Below, piece by piece: positions 50,601 through 63,117 of a stretch of 64,000 nucleotides of DNA; position 1 is the first letter of the stretch; the number at the start of each line of letters is the position of its first letter. The DNA is taken from assembly GCA_027563935.2 (NCBI GenBank), contig CM050447.1:13360501-13424500 (forward strand), in the 5' to 3' direction. The notes beneath the pieces were generated by a model, which was not told the DNA's origin, did no database searches, and saw nothing but the letters and a program-made list of their open reading frames with translations. The position numbers and the translations under genes are program-made. The stretch comes from Costus lasius (lineage: Eukaryota; Streptophyta; Magnoliopsida; Zingiberales; Costaceae).

Positions 50601-51104
50601 AAGTTTCGTCAAGTCAAAGAGTTCATTGGGAAGTGAACCGGAGACACTCAATCCAGAAACCTTCCTGCAACCGCCAGGCAACAGCATTAAGATAAGCATC
50701 AGGATTCCTAGAAAATGAAGCAGGGTAGAGAACGATGCTCACAGTACTATGATCGAGCAGTTTCCCGTTTGTGTGTCACATGAGCATTCGACCCGGGGGT
50801 TAGCATTCTCAAGTGTCCACGATGCGTTGTTCTCACAAGGGTTGCCAGTATTCGAAAGGGATATCCCCCACAACTCTAAAATTTTATTTAGAACGCCTCC
50901 TGTAGGGATCAAGACATCAAAAAGATGCAGACAAACTCAAACTGCAATCAGGCAACCGATTAAGATTAGCATAACAATTAACATAGAGAAAGAGGGGGAG
51001 AGAGGATAATTACGCTCATCGTTATTTGAAATAATGATGTTTCCTTCGGAGACGGCGAACGGAAGGGAGAAGGCGAGGGCAAAGAGGAACAAGAGGAGTC
51101 GCAT
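32628..51104 (-). CDS. LRR-malectin receptor-like protein lacking a kinase domain
   Basis: Nineteen exons read on the minus strand: 51104-51014, 50899-50743, 50664-50593, 50229-50158, 50069-49998, 49905-49834, 49448-49380, 49196-49125, 49048-48977, 46407-46336, 46252-46181, 44655-44584, 43565-43497, 38296-38234, 38163-38119, 36862-36792, 33488-33121, 33039-32868 and 32791-32628. All introns are GT-AG and phases fit, giving 638 aa. Signal peptide about 1-19; Cys-rich N-cap; about eleven LRRs, mostly one per 72-nt exon; malectin domain 405-584 (SFSINCGG ... [10 protein letters not shown]); membrane helix 598-623; cytosolic tail of 15 residues. The domain order matches LRR-RLK subfamily VIII-2 (At1g53430/RKF1-like), whose members have a Ser/Thr kinase. 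Here a TAA follows HANGQ, and no kinase exons lie in the 5 kb before the next gene. It may bind cell-wall sugars or peptides and need a partner kinase. Exons 14-16 are the least certain. Confidence 0.85.
35076..36559 (+). mobile_element. Solo gypsy LTR in receptor intron
   Basis: A 1484-bp LTR with ends TGATGAG and GCATCA, flanked by the duplication CTCCT (35071-35075 and 36560-36564). Its 3' end (GGGAACGAT ... GTGCACTTGCG) and its CACGG/CCGTG clusters (35330-35545) resemble the LTRs near 4.5 and 10.7 kb. It is a distant relative of that family. A solo LTR forms by recombination between the two LTRs of one element. It lies between the exons at 36862-36792 and 33488-33121. Confidence 0.88.
38695..38806 (+). 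repeat. 5' LTR of copia element (112 bp)
   Basis: Begins TGTTGTGAACCCG and ends CTCTAACT, so the usual terminal CA is CT. Unusually short for copia. Confidence 0.92.
38807..38817 (+). promoter_or_regulatory. Primer binding site, initiator tRNA-Met
   Basis: TGGTATCAGAG starts at the base after the LTR, an exact match to the usual plant copia PBS. Confidence 0.9.
39294..43267 (+). pseudogene. Copia gag-pol polyprotein, disabled
   Basis: From the ATG at 39294: gag ([13 protein letters not shown]), zinc knuckle [14 protein letters not shown] near 40010, protease site [10 protein letters not shown] near 40300, and integrase zinc-binding HCRLGH...CDAC near 40690-40785. The integrase core resumes at LRTDNAREF (about 40835). 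RT has YVDD near 42280, then RNase H with DADYAGN (about 42775) and SRSSCEAEY. Breaks: in-frame stops at about 39570 and 39701 in gag, a roughly 80-90 residue deletion at the start of the integrase core around 40800, two frame changes, stops at 41921 and 42086 in RT, and TAG at 42854 (expected Trp). The reading frame ends inside the 3' LTR. Confidence 0.9.
43244..43355 (+). repeat. 3' LTR of copia element (112 bp)
   Basis: Matches 38695-38806 with about two substitutions (ACGGG for ACGAG, CTGTTACAG for CTGCTACAG). Confidence 0.92.
45541..45640 (+). pseudogene. Relic of copia RNase H C-terminus
   Basis: One plus frame gives [11 protein letters not shown], resembling the conserved QLADIFTKPL at the end of copia RNase H. 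It is an isolated fragment inside a receptor intron with no LTRs noticed around it. Confidence 0.45.
47578..48810. repeat. Diverged tandem duplication in receptor intron
   Basis: Two copies of 550-600 bp (about 47578-48145 and 48281-48810), offset 680-706 bp. They share landmarks such as AAGAGACCTAATT, TTATTAAGTTTTCCAATATAAT and CTCCTTAAATGGGATAATGAAACTAAT. They lie in the intron between exons 49048-48977 and 46407-46336. Confidence 0.75.
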
Positions 51105-51344
51105 TTGCCTGATTTAGCTTCGGCAGCAAGCAAGCAAGCGAGGAGGTGATGGATAGCGAGATGAAGGGAGCGGGTGCAAGAACTAAAGCTATCGGAGTCG
51201 CCGCCGCCGTCGTAGTCGTCGTTGGTAATCGGAGAGAGATCGTCGTCTCTGGAACAACAAACAGATCGGCGAAGACGAGTGAGAAAGGGTTCGGCTTGCG
51301 TCGCCGCTCCCGGTTTTGACCGTTTAATTTGATTAATATGCACG

Positions 51345-53400
51345 GTGATTTTAAAATAGGAGGAGATGACGATAGAGCATTTTTAAGCTGTGCATGATCG
51401 CCCCTGCTTCTTCCTCTGTTGCTTATTCAAAATTAATTTTGTTTAACATTCTGTATAATTTAACAATATCTTACATAATTCAAAGTTAATATGTAGTGTT
51501 AAAATCAGAAGAGACCTGAACTACATGTTATCCAATGAGAAAAACAAATTTGAAGCATTGACCCGGGCTATTTTAGGCATAATAACGCTGGAGCCGTTAA
51601 ATTCGATAAAAATACAAATCTTTTAAAGTTCAAATCATATTAGCATCATTTTAAAATTTATATTTTTATTAAATCGGATCATTTTGATCCACAGAGATGC
51701 GACTTTTCTGTACCAGAGAACAAATCAAGAGTCGACTTTAAGTAGAACTTGGATAACAAATAAAATAGACTCGAAGTGTTATATTGAAAGTCAACTAAAA
51801 TACGTAATCTGCATGTTCTCATTTTAGTATTAGAAAGTACTCAAAGATCCACTTCGTTTTTAGGGTTGGCAGGAGGTAAAAGAGGATACGGCTTCAAAAG
51901 TGATTTGAATTCTCCGGTTAAAGTCAACCATATTGACCTTCACATTCAGATACATACAACTTCTCTTGTTTTGATTTTTTTTTTAATACAATATTAAATT
52001 AATTAGCCGGACTGTCACTGCTTATGCATGTGCTGGGATTTTCCTCTTTTTTTTTCCATTGTTGGCAAGGAAAATAGTTTCTTAGATATTTTTATTCAAT
52101 TTGGTGATGTGAAAATATGTTGCGAAGGTTAAAACATTTTAAAATAGAGTCAATTTTCAAATTGCATGATCATGTCATATTGGATAATAGATGGGACAAA
52201 AATTGACTGTACCATCAACCAAAGTTAGGTGAATTCGTGTAAGGTCTAATTATGTTCTAAGTTATAAATAGATCTAACTCATTTATGATAAAAAAATAAT
52301 TTGATTAAATTGGATATAAACAAGTTAGACTACTTAATATGATTATTTTATATATATGGCTACCCACAACTTGCTAGTCCTACATTCTAAACCTAAATAA
52401 TATCCCACAACTTATATTAAAATCAAACATTTTTTATAATTTCCCAATTGGGATCCCTATATTTTTTTTCTCTTTCTTTTTTTTATTATGTTAGTTCCTA
52501 CCTTATGTCAAGTTAATATGACCTAATTATTAAATTGATTATATCACTTATTTAATAAATATATCATAACAAATTATTTCAAGGGCACTTTACATGTAAC
52601 TTATTTATTAAACGAATTATTCGTCTGATTATGTTATGGTTAAAAAAAATATATGAGCGGTTTAGCCTAGTTGAAACTTTTATTTTTTACTTGTTGAAAA
52701 ACTGTTTGGTTGAAAAAAAATTAAAGGTATTTTGGTAAATAAATGTGATAATCAATAGGCTATTAAGTATATTATTTCTTAAAATTTTTTTAAGGGCCTT
52801 TCTAATATTTATTACACGTGCAAAAAGATCAACCGGTTTCAAGGCATCTTTGTCCGGCCAACAAGCTTTAACTAGCAAGAAACAGGAATGATAGCTTCTG
52901 AGAAAAGCAATTATCAAACCTTTTAAAAATCTATTTTTTAAGCCAATAAGTAAAAAGCTACTCCAAACGCCCCACAATTGTATACATTTAACAAACTGTC
53001 TAGGCCTTGTCTACTACTCCATACATATATAATAAAGCTGAAAAATTATTTTTTACATAATTATTGAGAATGACACATCTCACTATTGATATAATATTTT
53101 GCTTGTAATAGACTTAATCTGCATTTTCACATTTTTTTTGGTGTCATCAACTTTTTATTTGATTGAATTATGCAGTTTGCTTTTAACAGTAGTTTTATGT
53201 TCTTTTTTGTTTATTTTCCAGAATTCCACATGATTGCTTAAGTTCTCCAAAAGAATGTCTATTGCCAGAAAACTGTGGATAATGTTCTCCATATTAGTCG
53301 TCGGTTTTCATGAAAGTCAAAAAATCGAACCATTTAATTAAGCTATTCCTGTTGTTTCATATTCGCTACCTACCCTGCCCATCACCAGCTAATCTATTGG
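51345..53400. other. Intergenic between divergent receptor and PP2C genes
   Basis: Both promoters should fall between about 51105 and 53990. The middle part is AT-rich and holds no gene. A possible MITE-like segment ends near 52975 with AAGTAAAAAGCTACTCCAAACG. 53440-54000 is GC-richer, has the telo-box-like AGGGTTT at about 53451, and probably is the PP2C 5' UTR. Confidence 0.5.
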
Positions 53401-54012
53401 TTCTTATCTGCCTCCACGTGGGACCGGGCTCTGTCGTGGCGCCGCTGTCTAGGGTTTGACGCGCGCGGCTAAGCAACACGCCCTTCTCTCTCGTCTATCT
53501 CTCCGCTGCGCCCCCACCTCAAAATAGCACGACGCCAGTGATCTGTTCCCACCGCATTCCGATTCCTTTCCTCCCCTCTCCTCGCTCTTCATTCCTTCTT
53601 TACCTTCAAATCGAACCGGACTTGTAGATCGAGAGGAGAATCGGCGAGACGGCAGTTGGTAACAGATTTTAGCAGGTTGCTTCTTGTTTTCTTCTTCCAA
53701 ATTTTGTTGGAGCTAAACGATTTTTAATCGTGTTTCATACCTTCTTGTCTCCATTGTTTTGAAAATGAAAAGAATCTTTTATTTCCTTGTGTTATCGTCT
53801 ACAATCTTTGTCAAGATAGCAGGTGCTTCTTAGCTCTTAGTCTTCAATTTTTGAAAAATTTGTAATTTTGTCTGGTTGTCCATCTTAAGAGCTGCAATCC
53901 TTCTTCGGCTTATTAGGTTTGTCTTACTATAAATTGGATAAGCGCAAGTCGCTGGTTATGAGAGATATCCGGTGGTGTTGTGCTGTTCTCTCATCGGCTA
54001 GGGCAAGTTAAT

Positions 54013-57000
54013 ATGCCATCGACCTACCTGCCGAGGTACAGAGGGCTGCAGATCTCGTCAGAGCTCCTGCGCGGCCGTGGCCGGAGTTTCTTGTTCGGGA
54101 ACACCTGCTTCGTCCTCTCCGATCCCTTTTCAGCTCATCTTATCCCCAACTCGTGCTTTAGAGATTTCCACACCTGCGGTGACCGCCGCCGGGTTCAGAT
54201 CTTTGGTTCGCCTGCTGTTGTTGATCATAGCCTTGACCTTGATAATCAGACTTTGCTGCCCGAGCGGAGGTCTCTGTTTAGGTCGAACATTATGTCTGTC
54301 AACAGCGCACTTTTGAGAGGATCGGAGTTGACCTCAAGACACCTGTCAAAGGATAATGCCAGATCTGTAGAAAATTTGAACAGTTTGATGCGGGTTTCTG
54401 TCCCTTGTAGCTATAAGGGTCTTGCTTACTGCCGGAGAGCAAGTGGGAGTTTGAAGAATCGGGAACCATGGGGTACTAACATGCTGTACAAGTGTTTCTG
54501 GTCTAATGCATATGGATAAATTGGAAATCCAATTCAACAGTGGAGGCAGAGAGCCAAGATTTTCTGACTTCATGTACAGCACCGTACTCTGCAGGTGCTG
54601 CTCCAGATGTGTCTTTTGATGCCATTTTACAGAATGATCAACTTCAAAATCCTGTTGTTTCTTCTGAAGCGTATGTTAATCGAGATCCTTTGTTCCTTTC
54701 TACGTTCATGCTTTTGCTTACTCAGTAGGTCGGATGCTGTTAGAGTTCACGAGAACTACATATTGTTCTGTTGTAACTACTATTTGAAATTGTATGTGTA
54801 TTATTTTTTTGATACAGAAAAAATCCAGATGTTAGGAACTTAAAGCTGCTCTCTGGATCTTGTTATCTTCCTCACCCAGACAAGGAGGATACTGGAGGAG
54901 AGGATGCTCATTTTATTTGTGTTAATGAGCAAGCCATTGGTGTGGCAGATGGTGTCGGTGGATGGGCAGATCTTGGTGTTGATGCTGGGCAGTATGCCAG
55001 AGAACTTATGACTAATTCCGCAAACGCAATTCGGGAAGAGCCAAAGGGTTTTGTTGATCCACTAAGGGTTCTTGAAAAAGCCTACTCAATTACCAAAGCT
55101 AGGGGATCCTCAACAGCATGCATTATCGCACTAACTGACAAGGTTTTTTTGTTATTTGGTTATTATTATTTCATGTAATTTATTACTGATTAACATTTTG
55201 TTTTAACAAATCTCAAATTTTCTATCATGTTTTTCAGCACAGATGTTTTAAATTCAGTACCACTCCATGCATCTCTGACATAGGATCACTGATATTTTTT
55301 ACTTTATACAACTTTATTTATTTGGTTCTGTTACGTAGTTATGTAGTTCATATGTAGTTGTGGTATGCTTGTTTAGTTATGTAGTATGGTTGGTTCATAG
55401 TTAACAACAACAAGATATCTTAGTGGAAATAGCTTTTTTGCTGGTTGGACTGAACCATAACCATAATTATGTTGGCATGGTGGCTTTGGCTTAACCTGCA
55501 TAATTTCATCTGTAGCTATTTCTTAATCAAATTTTACACAGTTAATGGTACATGTTAGTTTCCATGTTCTCCATTTCTTTGAAATATTTAATTTGGAAGA
55601 GGATTATCGTTTCTTTAAGCTGGTAGTATAGGATAATGAACAACTGTGCAACCATACCACCCTTTGCTTTCGCAATGTTGAGCATGTATGTTCACCAACC
55701 CTCTCTCTCACTTTGGAAATGTTCTTTTTAATTCAAGCTTCTGTCGGAAGCCATGTGCATCTCCAAAGCTCAATGTTTCTTCCACATTACTTCCATGAAC
55801 ATTATTCATGTGAGCTTGTCAATAAAAAATGGTTGGATTCAAGATTCATCATGTGTAACAATTGGACTGAGGATATGTTGGCTGATTTTTTTCGAGTTTT
55901 AGGGGTGAGCAAACGGTAGTATCGAACTCCCAGTCTCGAACTTCCGAATTTCAAATCGTAGGTACCGGTACCGGTACCAAAATCCTGATTTAAAAATTGG
56001 TACCGGTACTGAAGTATCGAAATACCGAAATACCGGTACTGAAATACCGAATACCAAAAATTTCGGTATGGGACTTCGGTACCGATACCGAATGCTCACC
56101 CTACCGAGTTTCCTGCATATGTAGTACTATGAAGCTATGAGCCCTGTATTGATTCTAGTGGGTTGTTACCAAGCCTAAGAGAAATGATCCTTGTATTGAC
56201 CTGCAAGTGTTCTGCAGCTTTGTGCAAAGCAAATGCTTTTAGGCAAACAGTGAGAGTTTATATTAAGTATTCAGATGTGATGCTTAATAGAAACCAATAT
56301 TTCAAAAAGTAATATAACTTACTTTTTGTCCTTGATAAAGTAAAAATATTGAGTAATAAATGTGCTGCTCACTCTGCTTTTAACTCCCCTGCAATTATCC
56401 TGTATCTGAAATTTCAGATTTTGTACTTCTGAATGATGTTTCTGCCTTTAGTGGTATCTATAACAACTATGTCAGACAATATTTATTAGCTCTGAAGTAT
56501 TTCTCCAATGGATAAAATAAATCTGTTATTCTTCTGCTATTACCACTACAAGCTTTCCGATGGAGCTATTCAAGAAGTCTATGAAAAGCAGCCAACATTG
56601 ACATTACATTTAACTTTTTTACGAAACATTATTTTCCACCATATGCATGCCTGTGCTCACCGGTAGAGGCTCATTTATGCTTTGCAGGTACATAAATTGA
56701 AAGTGAAAACAACCTTTTCATCTTTTATCTTTTTATCAATTTTGTAGTCATGAATTACGGATACTGTTTTATGGAGGAAGATCCCCAAACACTTTCCTCT
56801 AAATGTCTAAGATTTTGAAATTTTCTATCTTTTTAAATTTGCAGGGTGTTCATGCTCTGAATCTAGGAGATAGTGGTTTCATGGTTGTGAGAGATGGTTG
56901 TACAATCTTTAGGTCACCTGTGCAACAACACGATTTCAATTTCACTTATCAGCTTGAAAGTGGTAATGGCAGTGATCTTCCTAGTGCTTCTCAGGTTAGT

Positions 57001-60000
57001 TACTTCTAATGTTTCTGCTATTATTGACCATTGTTAGCAATTAGAAAATATAATGAGTGCCTAATATCACCAATAGTTTTACTAATTCCTATGCTGACAA
57101 GAACATTTGATCTTCTGACAAAGTCCTGAAGAATCATGTGCCTAGTTGAACGCTTGGAGATTAGTTGAAACAAACACAAGCTATTTTATAGTAGCAATAC
57201 CTTAAAGTAAACGGAAGTGGTTTCCAGGTTTTAGAAAACATGCAGTGTATCTAGTAAAACTAGACATTCATTTTACTCAGCCAATAACCTATAAGAAGGA
57301 CCTTTCTGAAATCTAAAATGGAAATGGGCATCATAGTCAACAAATTTAGCGCCAGGATTGATATCTCAATTCTTCTTTGGATTAGGTCATATCCTGAATA
57401 GTTAACATGAATAGGAAAGTTGCAAAAATCTTCCCGTTGGAAAGTACACTTGTGTGATGATGACAAATAACATTAGTAAAACCTATATGTCAACCTAATA
57501 GGATAAATTTCTTTAGGTTATACCCCTTCATTATTCAAGCAGCACTTTATGTTAAAGTTACTTGTACCTATTAGCTATCATGATTTGGTCCAACCAAACA
57601 CAGAACCCATGAATATAAAGCTATGAATTTGTATTGCCAATTGTTTGCCTGTGTGTTTCTAGTTCTTGATTATTATAAGCTGGAAACATGGGATGAATGT
57701 GTTGTGTTTGAGTTTTGATCCTAATTTTATGTATACATTTGAATTTAATATTGCATATATGATTTATGCTTGTTTAAGATGATTATCCCAAGAGACAATT
57801 GCATAAAATGAGAAATTGATTAAAGCTATTATAGTCCGTTTAATGAGCAAACTAATTCATTAATTTGGTGAGTTGAATGACAATGTAATCTAATTTAAAA
57901 TGCGTAAGCCCAATTTAATGATAGTAAGTGTACTAAGCCTTGTATATTATATTATTTTTTTCTTCTAATTTTTTATATTGGACTAAATTGATGTATTACA
58001 ATCTCTACATCCTTCTCAAGCTCAAGGCTAAGCAAATATCTAAGAACCATCCCTTAATTGGCAGTATATAATATTAGATTAATGGTGGCTCCACCATCCT
58101 TAGTAGTTCTGTCCTATTGGTTTAGTTTGCACTGATTTCATTTATTACAACGTGCTTAATAGTAAACCGACTCATTAACTTGGTGAGTCGAATGATAACA
58201 TGACCTAATTTAAATTGCTTAAGCTTAAGTTACTAATAGTAAACCATTAAGCCTTATATATTATATGATTTTTTCTTAAGTTTAAGTTAAAGGATTCTAG
58301 GAATCCCTCTGTATCTTTTTGCCACCAATACAAACAAGCGGCAACCTTGGTCGGAACAAACATTATAATTGTCCTTCTAATCTATTATACATGGCTCCAG
58401 CACTTCAAACCAAGGTTTAAAGTTTAAACAACTGATGGTACCATGCTTGGACCAGTATGTATGGACCCATATCGGTGGTACCGACATGGTACCAATACCA
58501 GTCGGTACATAAAAAAAATATATAGTTATTTATATCGATACTGATTGTGTATTGGTACTAGTCCATGGTCGGATATGTATATACTAGCTATACTGCCACC
58601 TGGCACGGAGTGATATTTGACTCTATGCTTTCAACTAAAATCTCACTGCAATTAACTGACTTTAAGTTGCCACTCAATCTACGGAGAGTTAGTTATATGA
58701 TGAAAAATGCATTTCTTAAGATTACCAAGTTTTGATAAAAGAAGCTCATAAAACAATTTGAAGAATTGAAATTTTGATCTAGATCTCTTAATTCAAACAC
58801 TTGACCCCATGATGCTCTAGTTTAATTTTTCTTAACAAAAATGTTTTCCACGAATTTCTTAACATTATGGAATTAACATGTGCACACAAATAAGCTTGTT
58901 CTGATTCAGCATGCAAATAAATGATGCTTTAGAAAAGTAGTTTTTTATTGTAAAAGTATTTTTTGGTCAATATATGGACATTATGCGACTTTTCGTTTAG
59001 AATTCAGCAATAATGTAAATAAGTGTGTCAAAGGATATTATGGGATTATTACTAGTCATTAACAATTATGTTTTTGTTGCCATAATTCCCTAGGCGAAGG
59101 GGATTATGCAGTTGGATGGATGAAAAATGTTAGCATATTGGCCCTCAATCTAAGGGATATAGGCGGTCTAGGTCAAAATAATGTGAAGAAAATAGTATAT
59201 TTTAAATAAATGCATGGTAGTTTTACAAAATTTCACCTTTATATAATTGTTTTAGATTATAATTATAATTATTTTAGAATTATAATTATTTTAGATTATA
59301 ATTATAATTGTTTTGGATTATAGGTGTTAAGTAGTACTAGTAAGGAACTTAGTTGATGATAACAAGGTCTTTGATTATTTGCTCATTTAAAAAAAAAGTT
59401 ATCCTTATAAATTATATAAATAGACCTTTGTTTCTCCACCTCATTTTGTGAATGCGAAATTTGGACGAGTACATAATTCAAAATACAATAAAAAGATGAA
59501 TCAAAATTTTCATGCCTCTTATTTTAAACATTTCAATGTTATATAATTATTGCTTTTGAATTTTAGATATTTTCTCAACAAATTCCCACTGAACTGTTTA
59601 TATCAGCTTAATAGGGAGAGTTTCCCGCTTGATCTTAACCCCAACAGTGTTATGCATGATACGAGCAAATCCCCGTAGTTTAATCCCTTGTGGTTTAAAG
59701 CGACTTTGGCAGGGAGTTTATGATTCTACATGGTCATGTCACTTGGTATAATTTGGTATCCAAACAGGACGGTTAAGAATTTTTTTGACATTATTGATTA
59801 ATTTTTAACTGTTAAATTATAGTATAGCTGTAGATGTTGCTATTCACGTTGATATTTTTGCAGTAGTAATTGATGCTTTCTAGCCTGGAGGAAGGGCTCT
59901 ATCTTGCTTCTGTTAATATAATTCACAAGCTGAACCTACTCTTATTTGCAAAAATCTTCCCGTTGGAAAGTACACTTGTGTGATGATGACAAATAACATT

Positions 60001-62842
60001 AGTAAAACCTATATGCCAACCTAATAGGATAAATTTCTTTAGGTTATGCCCCTTCATTATTCAAGCAGCTCTTTATGTTAAAGTTACTTATACCCATTAG
60101 CTATCAGGATTTGGTCCATCCAAACACAGAACCCATGGATATAAAGCTATGAATTTGTATTGCCAATTGTTCGCTTGTGTGTTTCTAGTTCCTGATTATT
60201 ATAAGCTGGAAACATGGGACAAATGCGTTGTGTTTGAGTTTTGATCCTGATTATATGTATATATTTGAATTTAATATTGCATATATGATTTGTGCTTGTT
60301 TAAGATGATTATCCCAAGAGACAATTACATAAAATGAGAAATTGATTAAAGCTATTACAACCCATTTAATGAGCAAACTAATTTATTAATTTATTGAGCT
60401 GAATGACAATGTAATCTAATTTAAAATGCTTAATCCCAATTTAATGATAGTATGCAATAAGTCTTGTATATTATATCATTTTTTCTCCTAGTTTTTATAT
60501 TGGACTAAATCGAGATATTATAATTTCTCCCCCTTCACATCCTTGTCAAGCCCAAGGCGACGCAAATATCCAAGAACCATCTCTTAATTGGCACCAGCCT
60601 TAGTAGTTATTTCCCATCGATATTTCACTGTCTTATGACTAAGTCTGCTTTGCTTTATTTGTTATGCAGTGCCTAATAGTAAACTAACTTATTAATTTGG
60701 TGAGTCAAATGACAACAGGATATAATTTAAAATGTTTAAGCTTAAGTTAATGATAGTAAACCACTAAATCTTATAAATTATATAATATTTTCTTTCGCAA
60801 TAACAAACTGTGATAAAGGATTTTAGGAATCTCACTGATCTTTTTACCACTAATTCCTACGAGAGAAGATAATAAAACAAGTAACAACCTTGGTTGGAAC
60901 AAACATTATAATTGTTATTCTAATCCATTATTCATGGTTCCATCACTTCAAACTAAGGTTTAAAAAATTGGTCTGATACATAGTACAGGTCCATGCTTGG
61001 ACTGGAATGTACTGGCCTATACCGGTGGTATCGATACCAGTTGGTACACAAAAAAAATATATAGTTATTTATACCGACACTATGGATCGATACTAGTGGT
61101 CGAACTAGTACATACTTGGTAGTAGCTATACTACCACCTGGTACGGATTGGTATTTGATTATATGTTTTAAACTAAAATCTTGCTACAATCAATTGACTT
61201 TAAGTTGTCACTCAATCTACGGAGGGTTAGTTACTTAGTTATCCGATGAAAAATGCATTTCTTAAGATTACTAAGTTTTGATAAAAGAAGCTCATAAAAC
61301 AATTTGAAGAATTGAAATTTTGATCTAGATCTCTTAATTCAAACACTTGACCCATCATGATGCTCTAGCTTAATTTTGCTTAACAAAAATGTTTTCCACA
61401 AATTTCTTAACATTCTAGCATGAACATGTGCACTCAAATAAGCTTGTTCTGATTCAACATGCAAATAAATGATGCTTTAGAAAAGTAGTTTTTCATTATA
61501 AAAGTATTTTTTGTTCAATATATGGACATTATGCGACTTTTGTTTAGAATTCAGCGATAATGAAAATAAGTGCGTCAAAGGGTATTATGGGATTATTACT
61601 AGTCATTAACAATTATGTTTTTGTTGCCATAATTCCTAGGCGAAGGGGATTATGCGGTTGTATGGGTGAAAAATATTAGTATATTGGCCAAGCTAAGGGT
61701 TATATGCGGTCTAGGTCAAAATAATATGAAGAAAATAGTATATTTTAAATAAATGCATGATAGTTTTATAAAATTTCACCTTTATATAATTGTTTTAGAT
61801 TATAATTATAATTATTTTAGATTATAATTATAATTATTTTGGATTATAGGTGTTAGGAAGTACTAGTAAGGAACTTAGTTGATGATAACAAGGTCTTTGA
61901 GATCAAATCTCACCTTAAACTTCATCGATTATTTGCTCATTTAAAAAAAAAGATTACCCTTATAAATTATATAAATCGAACTTTGTTTCTTCATCTCACT
62001 GGTCTTTCCAATGATTTTCTAAATTACATCTTTTATGAATGCTAAATTTGGACGAGTACATAATTCAAAATACAATAAAAAGATGAATCAAAATTTCCAT
62101 GCCTCTGATTTTAAACATTTCAATCTCATATAATTATTGCTTTTGAATTTTAGATATTTTCTCAACAAATTCCCACTGGACTGTTTATATGAGCTTAATA
62201 GGGAGAGTTTTCCACTTGATCTTAACCCCAACAGTGTTATGCATGATACGGGCAAATCCCCGTAGTTTAATCCCTTGTGGTTTAAAGCGACTTTGGTAGG
62301 GAGTTTATGATTCTACATTGTCATGTCACTTGGTATAATTTGGTATCCAAACAGAACGGTTAAGAATTTTTTTGACATTATTGATTAATTTTTAACTGTT
62401 AGATTATAGTATAGCTGTAGATGTTGCTATTCACGTTGATATTTTGGCACTGTAATTGATGCTTTCTAGCCTGGAGGAAGGGCTCTATCTTGCTTCTGTT
62501 AATATAATTCACAAGCTGAGCCTACTCTTATTTGCATGTGGTCAGGTTTTCACTCTCCCTGTTGCATCTGGTGATGTCATCATTGCCGGAACAGATGGAT
62601 TGTTTGATAACTTGTACAACAATGAGATCACGGCTGTCGTTGTCCATGCAACAAGAGCCGGCCTAGGTCCTCAGGTGACAGCCCAGAAGATTGCTGCGCT
62701 TGCACGCCAACGAGCACAGGATAAGAACAGGCAAACTCCCTTCTCGACTGCTGCCCAAGATGCTGGATATCGGTACTACGGGGGCAAACTTGATGACATC
62801 ACAGTTGTTGTTTCCTACATAGCTGCATTGGACGCAAAATAG
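54013..62842 (+). CDS. PP2C-type Ser/Thr phosphatase, reading frame broken in exon 1
   Basis: Exons 54013-54670, 54818-55142, 56845-56994 and 62546-62842, all GT-AG. The catalytic domain carries GEDAHF, VADGVGGWADLG, INLGDSGF-like LNLGDSGF, AGTDGLFDN and DDITVVV, holding the metal-binding Asp residues. It belongs to the PP2C group of Arabidopsis PP2C55/PP2C80 and related rice proteins, with a long N-terminal region that may be an organelle-targeting peptide. The start MPSTYLPRY suits these proteins. The frame from 54013 hits TAA at 54517-54519. The family-like sequence (SAGAAPDVSFDA) continues one base out of frame to exon 2. Total exon length is 1430 nt, one short of a multiple of three. A single missing base, a sequencing error or a 47-nt intron (54494-54540) could explain this. 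Other motifs are intact. Confidence 0.85.
55900..56103. mobile_element. hAT-type MITE (204 bp) in PP2C intron 2
   Basis: Ends TAGGGGTGAGCA and TGCTCACCCTA are near-perfect inverted repeats. The flanking 8-bp duplication is TCGAGTTT (55892-55899) and CCGAGTTT (56104-56111), one mismatch. The interior is rich in GGTACCG/CGGTACC repeats, including a perfect 18-bp self-complementary run at 55961-55978. Confidence 0.85.
57421..62532. repeat. Large tandem duplication in PP2C intron 3
   Basis: Copy 1 is 57421-59946 and copy 2 is 59947-62532. Both begin TGCAAAAATCTTCCCGTTGG and end CTACTCTTATT. They are mostly collinear with scattered substitutions and small indels. Copy 2 ends about 13 bp before exon 4, so the splice acceptor was not duplicated. 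Each copy also holds an internal diverged direct repeat (GAGCAAACTAATTCATTAATT type, for example 57838 and 58150) and (TTATAATTATAA)n-like runs near 59260 and 61790. Confidence 0.9.
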
Positions 62843-63117
62843 GATCATCTCGGCTCTCTAACTGTACAGCTGGTATAGTGAAGCATGGATGAGATTTGCC
62901 AATCTCTCATTGCTGTACCGAGTTTAATACAGAATGAAGGTTTTACTGTTTCCAGTCGTTTTATTTGAGGTTAATCCAGCAATTCTCCATGGCAAATGTA
63001 TCGTAGATCCTGTACTTGAATTAAGTTATTTCGAAAATCCATTACCTAGATTTTGAATGGTACGTTCCACCAATTTAACACTACGTACCATTCTTTTCTT
63101 TTCCGTCAAATATTGAT
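62843..63117 (+). other. PP2C 3' UTR and downstream
   Basis: The 3' UTR with AATACA near 62927 as a possible poly(A) signal. Nothing else is recognised. Confidence 0.4.

Noticed and set aside
54494..54540. 47-nt GT-AG intron restoring the PP2C frame
   Set aside because: Too short for a typical plant intron and its donor is weak. Kept only as an alternative to a one-base deletion.
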